Shown: positions 55,195 through 64,000 of the stretch, one piece after another
Numbering within the stretch: the stretch's first letter is position 1
Layout: every line of letters starts with the position of its first letter
NCBI GenBank assembly: GCA_023238725.1
Contig: CM041535.1
Span: 22,749,230 to 22,813,229, forward strand
DNA length: 64,000 nucleotides
Direction of reading: 5' to 3'
Source of the DNA: Scortum barcoo
Taxonomy: Eukaryota; Chordata; Actinopteri; Centrarchiformes; Terapontidae
Translations under genes and position numbers: made by a program
The notes under the pieces: model-generated
Seen by the model: only the letters and a program-made list of their open reading frames with translations
What the model was told of the DNA's origin: nothing
Databases searched by the model: none

Positions 55195-57569
55195 CAATGC
55201 ATGAAGTGAGAGCTCGCTGCTAATTTTACCTTTCCATTTCTCCTCATTTAATGAGTATTGTATTTCTTAAGACTAAATGAATAACTGGTGCGCAGTGTTG
55301 TATTTGCTATGTGGTAGTTAGATGTACCTTTGGAATATGCACTGTTTAAGTACGCATAATAGTAATTAAAAGTGGCCTTGTAGTATAATCTGGTCTTGTA
55401 ACTTGTAGCAGAGGTGTCAGAAATGTCTCTTTAATGTGAAACATCTTAACAATTTATGCTACACAAACTAATTTGTGTCTTGTCCTCATGCAGTATAATT
55501 AGGTGGTACTGTTCCGCTTCAGTGTCTTCATGGTGAGAATGAGCGTAAGAGACTAATGATGGCAGCACGGGGAACGTCTGTTAGTACATATGTGTGCCTG
55601 TATCTGTGTGTTCACGCAGGAGGGTGCATGCGTGTATGTTATTGTCTTATGACACTGTGCACCTCCATTCAGGTAGCTTGTCTCAGATCATTAAGGGCTA
55701 ATCAGGCTGAACGTCTAAATCAGGACCCTGCTATGCATGTCGATAGCCTGTTATGTGCTAATGAGGCTGGATGCGATGGAGGGGTAGAGGGGGGGAGGAG
55801 AGAAGCAACCCATAGGGAGACACAAGTGGAATAAATATTGGGGGACAGAGTAAATGAAACGAGAAGAGCGCTGTTTTGTGGGGGATGCTGTAGACAAACC
55901 TCACTATATTACAGTGCATTCCATATGCACCTCACAGGTGACATATATATGATGAGTATTTGTGCACAGGATTATATTTCGCAATGAGTGTAGAAATAGA
56001 GAGAAGAATAAAGAAGAGAGAATTATACTTTGAACAAGAAAAGCTAAGGTCCGCACATGAGTGTATTAATTTAAAATGAAAGTACCGTAATACTTCAAAA
56101 GCTGTTATTGATTTAAGTTTCTTCAGCACAAATTGTGTGCTGAATGTTGAAAACAACTGGAAATCATCTGTAGGTTTAATCAATAGTAGATTGTAAATGT
56201 CAATTCAAATGTAAAAAAAAAAAACAGATCAAAGGGTTTTATATAGATCACTGATGAAGATTACATGGTATGATCAAAAGCTCTACTGGTTGGACCTTGA
56301 AATTAGACTGTTTTCTTTACTGCTGTTTTCAAGCTTGAGAGTGAACCTCGGTGGACGAGAAGTCTTTAAAGTGCTCAGAAACAACTGGAAAAACTGGACA
56401 GGCTCAAGAACAGCTACTAAATAGAGCCTGAGATGAGGGGAGGATGTTACGATTACTAAACAAGTGAATGTTAGATAGAGTTAAAGATATGATAGACATG
56501 ATAAGACATGATAATATAATGTACATTTCCTCAGGCACTATAAATGTGCGGGCTGCTGTTTCAATTTAATGATGCTTTTCACTCCAACATACTTGAGAGG
56601 AAAATATTTTCCTTTTATTTCTACATTTATTTTACACTGTTAGTAATTTACTTTGCAAACATATCAGCTTATTACATTTTTTTTTTAGATTTAATCACCA
56701 ACTGTATACAAAGTAGTTTACATCCATAACATTGAAAAGCTGAAAGGATGCATTTTGCTAATAACACTCTTGCAAGACTTTTTCTGAACATTTGAAGGAT
56801 CTGACTACTTACTGCTTACATATATAAAAAAGTCCTTTTAGTTCCAGGCAGAAGATTATGAGGACGGAAGAAGTGGTACAATGCAGAGGACACAAACCAA
56901 ACGTTTACAGCGGGAATTCTTTTGTCAGATATCTCAAATGAGGCTTATGACCTTCGATCATTTCCTCATTAATGTATTACATGTGCACGCTGGGTCTGGA
57001 TTTCATTCAGAGGCCGGACTGCACAGTCTTGTAAGGAAATTACAATTTTTGGGTCTATAAAAGTTGATCATGTAGCGGCACATGATAAACGACATATTTC
57101 GGAGACAGCATTAGAAAGTGCTCGACTGCCCTAATAGCTTTCCATTTGCAATATTATTTCCTCAATGTTAGTCTTCGACTTTTGTCTCAGTCTGGAGCGG
57201 CAGCAGGAAAGAAAAAAAAAAAGAAGCTTTTTCATTCCCCTGTGAGTCTGGATGTACCTTTTCAAATTGCAGATAGCAGATGAGTGGAGGAGACTGAGAC
57301 AGGAGGGACAAAGCGTACACATGGGAGAGAGAGCACTGTGCTAATTTCTCTAATGCTCATATACAGTTGCACTGTACCTTTTTGGTCATTACAAATATCA
57401 ATGTAAAAAGTACATGAGCAGCCCTAATACCCCTCCTGCTGCTGCAGCTGTAATTTTCTTTGCCCTATTACATTTAGTAATGAAAAATCCACTTAGACAG
57501 CTCAACCTCTCTTTCGGGCCCCCATCAAAATGAGCAAATGGTTTCTCTTCATGGCAAAAACATACCTCT

Positions 57570-57594
57570 TTATGTGTGTGTGTGTGTGTGTGTG
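57570..57594. repeat. (GT)n microsatellite
   Basis: About 11 GT units downstream of rmi1. Confidence 0.85.
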
Positions 57595-60500
57595 CCTGCT
57601 GAGGCTTGAGGATGTGAATCATTAAAGGAATAGGAAATTATGAGGAACTTGGACAATAAAGTACCTTCCTACTTTGTTTAGGCTCATCTGGATGGATGGA
57701 TGGGGTCATTATTGTGGTTTGAAACAGAATGAAGAAATGCCCCTATTTTGTGCTTACATTAAGGTTTTCAGGTGTGTTTTTTGTTTTTTGTCCTATCTCT
57801 GACAAAAGTTTTTGGTGTTATAGGGCCTGTGTGTTAAATCCCATTAAAACAGCAATGTGTCGACATATAGATTTACTGGGAAATTTGGCAGCCGATGGAT
57901 GTCCCTGAATATGACAGACACTGGTCGGGTTCAATAACTTTGTCTCATACAATTTAAATAGCATCAAGAACCCCCATTCAAAAGAGCTGCAAACAGATCT
58001 AAAACATGAGCACGTCACATCTGCACATTAAAGGATAAGGATAAAATAGGATGTTTCTGTCTGTCTGAAAACAACAGTCAGGTGCCCTTAGTTAGGTGGC
58101 AGCAAGAGCCCAACGATCAATAAAACACAAGAAAAACACAAGAAAAAAAAAACAGTTTGGCAACACGGGCGGCATTTAGAAAATGTGTTGAAAATACAGA
58201 AGTGTTTCCAGAGGAGTGTTTAAGACTGCTTGGACACACTTGTTGCTGCTATTCGTGACTGTATCATCTCTTCATGCTCATGTTGTGGATTTCTTACTTC
58301 TGCTATGCCTTAGAAAACCTTACAGAGTGGAAAAAAGAGGAATTCTATCAGTGATTGAATGATTTCTGAGAAATCTGCCTTAGTTTTTAGTCCAGAAATA
58401 TTCTGAGGCTGAGGTATAACCTACAGTACCAGCCAAGTATTGTAATGATAATTAGATAACCTATGTTAGAAAAATAGGACTGATTCACATGTGCAGTGGT
58501 AACTTTCAGCACGTGTGCAGAGTCGATAAGTAGCAGAAGTCAAAAATCCACAACATCAACATGAAGGGATGACACAGACTCACAAAGTCACACATTGTGG
58601 CAAAAGTAAGTGTCCAAGAATTGTTCAGCACTTTGCTGTCCTCTGTAAACACCTTTGTTGTTGTTTTCTGTATTTAGAGTGTTTCTGTATTTGCTGCACG
58701 TTTCCCAAATGCTGCGTGTGTTGTCAAATTGAAATGAAGATGTGCTCTTAATTTGCTTGTGTTTTGTTTATTTGCATGTGTTCTCTTAAGTCACTGTGCG
58801 CCGAGCCCTCACACACTCACTGTACTAGTGAGCTTTGAAAAAGGCTTTTTTCCTGCTGTAATCCATCACATTGTACTGGCCAATGAAAGATCCCTTTTTT
58901 TCGCGAGCTTTCACTTTTTCACTTTGAAATTCCCTCTCTGTGTTGTCTTGGACAGTATTTCCCGATTGAGCTGCAGTGAAGTTTGTGGTAAAAAAAAAAA
59001 GAGAGAAAAAATGGGGAAATTTTCTCTATAAAGATTGTAACTTTGGAAAATATCCATTTGATCTGTCTGACTTGGACGGCTGAAGCTCCGTGGGATGGAT
59101 GTGATGGATGAAATTCAGAAATAAAACCATTAGACACGCTGTATGACGAATAAAATATGAAAAGGCTGCAACGATTTTGAAGCTGTAATCTTGCAATTAA
59201 GGAGAAACAATTAATCCAGTCTTTGACCTCCTGCTGATGAGTCAGGTGAATGATGGTTAACTAGACTTAATGGGAAAGCTTATTAAAACCCGGTGAGGCA
59301 ACTCTGAAAGAGTTCAGACAAACGATTGAAAGGCCCACAATACAGCTGGCCCCTCTCTACATCTTACGCTCATACTACCAAGTCATTACTACCGTTTGAA
59401 TGGTGGATGCACTTGAGAGGCAGGACTTAAAAGAAGAGAAAGCAAAGGTAACATGTAAAGAGACAAATGAGTGATTCTGCTGTGACAAGGAAGAGAATGG
59501 ATCGCTCCCCCCACTTGTCCTTCCTTTCTCCACAGAGACGAGGAAGCCTGACAAGCTGGCCATTAGGAAGGTAATTTGACAAGCTGTGCAGAGTGCTTTT
59601 GCTGCGCCCTTATACCTCTTAAACATCATGAAGCCTTATTCTGTAGCCCTTGTTAATGTTGAGAGAATACGCAGGCAGGAAAAGACTACGGACAAACAGG
59701 CAAATGACAGCCAGCGCGGCGTTCAGGTCAACGTGGCTCTTTGAACTCAGCGGCGCTCAGAAGAGTGAGTCAGTCAATCAGTCACCGGCCAGCTGTTCGG
59801 GGCTTTACGCACCCTCTCTGAGTTCCTGTTATGTTTTATTCATAAACGAGATTGCCGCCAGTTGATCTTCAGGTGATCTGTTCGTATTTTTTTCGGCGAA
59901 GGCCTCGCAGTCGTATATACGGTTAATGTAAGAGCAGGTGCGCTGTGTTTGTGTGCATGTGTCAGTTAATGCCCTTAATTCACGAGGCAGGATATGAAAT
60001 GAAAGGTCACCATCAGGAAACCATTGGGACAAGGAGGGAATTAAGGGGGAAATGAGATCCACCAGAAGAGATTAGGAGGTATGTAGGTTAAATGGAGGCA
60101 GAAATGGGAAAAGGCGAATGCGGGCAACAAAAAAAGGTCACATTTTAGCTCGTGTCTGAGAGGATGTTTAAGTGTATTTTACTCATGTTTGTGTAGACCG
60201 GACCGGCGGATCAGTAAAGGTTGAAGTGACAGACCTTTCATCAGTGTGAATCCGAATGATGAACCATCTCAGGATTGTTACACACACACACATAACACAA
60301 CACACCAAGATATTGAAAGGCTGTTTGGCAGCTGCCTGAATAGTTGCCGTAGTGATTGGCACACAGGACCAAAAAAAAAAAAACACACTCTGGTTGTCTT
60401 GGGAAAAAAAAAGACAGTATTCCCTGCTGAAGGCTGTATGCAAACAACTCACTATCAGCCTTTGCTCCTATGCATTGTTATTCTCTGCTTTTATCTGATC

Positions 60501-61203
60501 TTCACCCTCCACTGTCTCTTTCTCTTACTTGTCCTTCTTCTTTCTCTTTTATAGGCTTTTGGTTTGATTGCAAAAAAAAAAAAAAGTTCTGTACATTACC
60601 TGAAGTTTCTACAACAGAAAAAAGCACCATAACAGTTTCATTTTATCTTCATATTGTCCATATTGCTTTACTTATGAAAAGAAAACCCTCATTTCTGAAT
60701 TTCCTTTTAATTTTACTCATATATCTGTAATAAAACTATACTGGATATAGTTATCTGTGTGGGGAGCAAAATGATTCATGTCCAGCATGTTAGCCAACAT
60801 CTGAATCAAATCATCTAAAAATACCTTACTAAATATACTCACAGGTAATTTGTTCGTCGCTGATTTCCCTCATGTTGTCGTCCACATGTCGCACTGCGAA
60901 TACAGAGCAAATGAATGAGTTTGATGAGGCGTGGCTCAGATAGACATCGGCTCACGTGCTTGAAGAAACACAAACCTTATTGCGAATGTTGCTTCTGATG
61001 ACCTGCTGCCGACTCCTTTCACATTCTCCTTTGTCGCGGGTTACATTTTAATCTTTCTCACCGGTTTGCTCAACTGAAAGGGAATACATTAGTGTTTTGA
61101 AAGATCTTTACACAGAGCTTATTTCTTATTTAGGTGTTTTAAAATGTTTTTGTGGGCAGTACACGGTGAATGTTTTCTCAGTGACACAGACACACACACA
61201 TCT

Positions 61204-61320
61204 TACAAGGTTTCAAGGTTCATTCATCTTGTCATTATACAACACAGGATTGTACAGTGAAATGAAAAGCTGTAGCCCCCTTCATGCTACACACATATGA
61301 AGCACATACAAGTTGTATTG
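61204..61320. repeat. Dispersed repeat (retroelement 3'-end type)
   Basis: CAAGGTTTCAAGGTTCATTC, GTCATTATACAACACAGGAT and TGTACAGTGAAATGAAAAGC form the usual motif order of a common fish repeat. Family not determined. Confidence 0.5.
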
Positions 61321-61979
61321 AAGGCGTTGGGAATGTTTTTGATCACTCACAAAGCTTAGCATTGTTGCTATTTACACAGGACACGGGTCTGTGTCTGTTT
61401 TATGTCTGAGTTTATACCAAACTCAACTCCCTTATCACGTTTCAGGATGAATAGAAGAGGCAGCTGCAGTGTTCTCCTCTTTGTACGGTCCCCCCTCAGC
61501 TCAATATTATGTTTTGCTTATTGTCACTTCACTTGGATATCTGAGCTTCTCTGTGCAGAGTGATGTATATCCGTGAGTTTGACACCAGAAATCTGTTTTC
61601 ATTTTCATCTGTGCTCACCATTTCGTTTTCCTTTGTGGCATCTACAGTGATAATCGGTGATCGCAGGTATGCTTTTGGACCTCACCTCAGTTCTTTAAGT
61701 TTCATCGTGTGTAGTCATCGACCTTTTCTTTGTTCGGCTTAGGAGCGATTTACTCGCAGTGCTAGCAGAGAACAGCGAAGAAACAGTACGCTGCTTGACA
61801 CACAGGCAAGCCTTGTTAAAAGGACTGTTGCTGCCAACAGTCAGGTCATAATACTGTTATTGCAAAGGCTTTCATCAGCGCTGTGTTAGCTCGTTCAGAT
61901 ATGTATAGTGACTTAAGCATATATTTGAATCAATATCATCAAGATTTTATCTGCAAGGCTGCCTCAGTGAATATATGTT

Positions 61980-62030
61980 ATACTACATAATACATAATAC
62001 ATACTACATACATACATACATACTACATAA
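61980..62030. repeat. TACA/CATA microsatellite
   Basis: Imperfect run of ATACATA(C) words. Confidence 0.8.
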
Positions 62031-63683
62031 GTGCAACGTCTCTGATTGTATTATATTTTCAAGGACCTTTGTTGCCTACCCCCAGCTCTCTCTCTTCACA
62101 TCTCCTGTCTGATTCCTCACTGTCAACTATCCAATAAAAGCAAATATCAAACAAACAATAAAAAAAAGTTTCTGAAATGATTTTTTTTTTGCATATTTAT
62201 ATATATATTATATATTTGCATTTAAGATACTGGGTCTTTGTTTTAATATAGAAGAGGGAATAGGTGAAAGTTTAAGAATATTTCACAAGATGGTTGAGAA
62301 CAAATCAGACAAATTATTATTCAAAGCAGAGTGTTGGAGTTGGTCTTTAACAATGAACTTCTGCCTATTTGAAGCTCAGAGAAGAAGCTAACAACTGTTA
62401 TCCTATTGTAGAGAGCCTACATTAAACATGTAGTACATTTAAAGTCTGTCAGTCACTATAGTTTTGTCATCAGTGGCGTCCTGGGAGCAGAAACTCAAAG
62501 CCAGGCCGAATATCCCACGTTGACCCATTTATACAAACACAAAATAAAGCGTCTCTCAGGGCACGGCTTTGTTGTTAAAGGCGAGTTGTTGCTATGACAA
62601 TATGTTTCTGTTTTATTGTGAGTGACATGAAAATGTGTGAGAAACCCTGGGCACCAATTTGAGAAAATGTTTGCCACACTGGTCTCTCCGGCTCTTTCTC
62701 AGATTGGGAGGCTCATTCTCCGGCAGCGGTGGGGTGCGAATGCTGCATTTTATTTGTGCACGTGTGTGTGTTTGGCTCACTCTTCTTCTCAGTTTTTTTA
62801 GTTTCTTATCAGGTTTAAAACCAGAAACTGGGGGGGTTATGGGTATATCATGTTGTATTTACTGTAAGTAGTTATGCTCTCTTTGCTCTAAGTAAGCTGT
62901 TGCACTTGGGGAAGAGCAGGGCTATGTTGCCTGCAGAGGTAAAATTATACAAACATTAAAAATTAGTCATTCATTTATGCACACTCACATGCATGAGAAC
63001 CAAGTCTTGGATGTCTATGGGGACATTATCAAGTCTTATTAATGGACCTGATCAGAAATGTACCAGCTGGCTGCTAACTGTTGCTCGTCCATTAGAATGC
63101 ATTATCACACTCTTGCAAATGTCTTGCCCTGCAACCATGTTTATTTTTCTATTATGCTATAATGCTGCCTAATTATATTTTATTAAGCTTCACATAGTGT
63201 TAAATATATATATATATATTTTTATTTTGCATGGCGTAGATCATTAATTCAATTTTAACATTAGGAGTAGTGGTTAGGTACATTTGTTTCCTTTAAGGAG
63301 GACGCAAGTTAAATATTTCTGGGTAATCATTTCTTGTGTTTTTTCTTTGTGGCAGTTGTTCTTCAGGTTTCAGTTAAGCCTTCAGTCTCAGTTTGCACAA
63401 GCCTGGACAAAAATGAAACATTATGCATCAGCTCTGTCCAAGTGAGATCTCTATCTTTTGGTTTCGCAATCCTATAATTAGCTATTATAAACAGACGTAA
63501 CTTTGCAGTCTCCATATTCATTTGCAGCCCTTTTATCTTCTTGCAGCCCCTTAAAATCGCCTCCCCGTCCTCATGTCGAGTCCTACTGCTTTCAAGCTAC
63601 TCAATTCAATCATCTGTTACTGAGGTAAACTGAGCCTCTCACTCTGAAATCCAATTTGATGAGACTAAATACAACGGTGGATG

Positions 63684-63715
63684 TGGGGGCGGGGGGGGGG
63701 GCGGGGGGAGGGGGT
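63684..63715. repeat. G-rich tract with G-quadruplex potential
   Basis: Four or more long G-runs (5, 11, 6 and 5 G) separated by C or A within about 32 bases on the plus strand. Confidence 0.8.
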
Positions 63716-64000
63716 AGCAAAGGGAAGGCAAAGAGGAGAAGTCTTAACTGTACCATGAATATACTTATGATATATTTCTCTTTTGTATGTCCTTAATTTG
63801 AGCTGCAGTTCTTGTATGTAAGTGAAGGCTTGACTGACTGATTGATTGGCTTTGAAGAAAATGGAAGAAAATCTGAAAGCAGAATTTCCTCACTTGCAGT
63901 TTCAAAACCCAAATTTATTCCAATGTTTTAATTCACAATAGACATTAACTATTAAAAGTCATATTTGACATCTAAATGAATCCACTGTAAAGCCATTTAG

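Larger units (their letters stand above)
55210..64000. other. Gene-poor region downstream of rmi1
   Basis: No exon could be recognised on either strand; every longer open frame is low-complexity or has no family match I know. Stretches of balanced composition, rich in homeodomain-like TAAT words, look like possible conserved non-coding elements: about 55660-55760, 56920-57080, 57330-57490, 59160-59340 and 62985-63180. In human the next genes are SLC28A3 and NTRK2; the latter is a developmental gene with a large regulatory domain. Confidence 0.5.

Overview
The window is nuclear DNA from a ray-finned (teleost) fish. The evidence is: spliced vertebrate genes with GT-AG (and two GC-AG) introns, AT-rich non-coding DNA, many long microsatellites, and typical teleost dispersed repeats (LINE tails ending in TATC repeats, a Penelope-like fragment, MITE-like elements). 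The gene order UBQLN1 - GKAP1 - KIF27 - QNG1 (C9orf64) - HNRNPK - RMI1 is the order of human 9q21.32, so this is a conserved vertebrate synteny block. I saw no prokaryotic, phage, CRISPR or plasmid content.

Layout. 1-2041: gene-free flank and probable 3' UTR. 2042-6625 (-): ubiquilin gene in 11 coding exons, with a reading-frame problem at the end of exon 2. 7904-12591 (-): gkap1, 11 coding exons. 12874-15214: intergenic, with a Penelope-like/GIY-YIG fragment. 15215-24515 (-): kif27, 15 coding exons, with a motile-cilia type X-box in the promoter. 24516-26446: AT-rich spacer. 26447-30952 (-): qng1 (queuosine salvage), with a probable non-coding first exon near 32.04 kb. 33355-46.6 kb (-): hnrnpk, 15 coding exons; its last intron carries a mir-7 hairpin. 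46.6-47.0 kb: divergent promoter shared by hnrnpk and rmi1. 47519-54390 (+): rmi1, 8 coding exons. 55.2-64 kb: no exon recognised. In human, SLC28A3 and NTRK2 follow RMI1; neither was seen here.

The genes do not form one pathway: ubiquilin acts in protein quality control, GKAP1 in cGMP-kinase anchoring, KIF27 in motile cilia, QNG1 in queuine recycling for tRNA, hnRNP K in RNA metabolism (and as host of mir-7), and RMI1 in the BLM-TOP3A dissolvasome.

Exon borders were set by hand by requiring consistent splice sites, reading phase and protein similarity. Most internal exons close in phase to the base. First exons, UTRs, polyA sites and two coding junctions (ubqln1 exon 2/3, qng1 exon 1/2) are less certain. 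No new biological system was found. The best leads are the ubqln1 frame break, the kif27 X-box, a triple NF-E2/MAF-like site in qng1 intron 1, a perfect 15-bp hairpin beside mir-7, and C-rich tracts in hnrnpk pre-mRNA.
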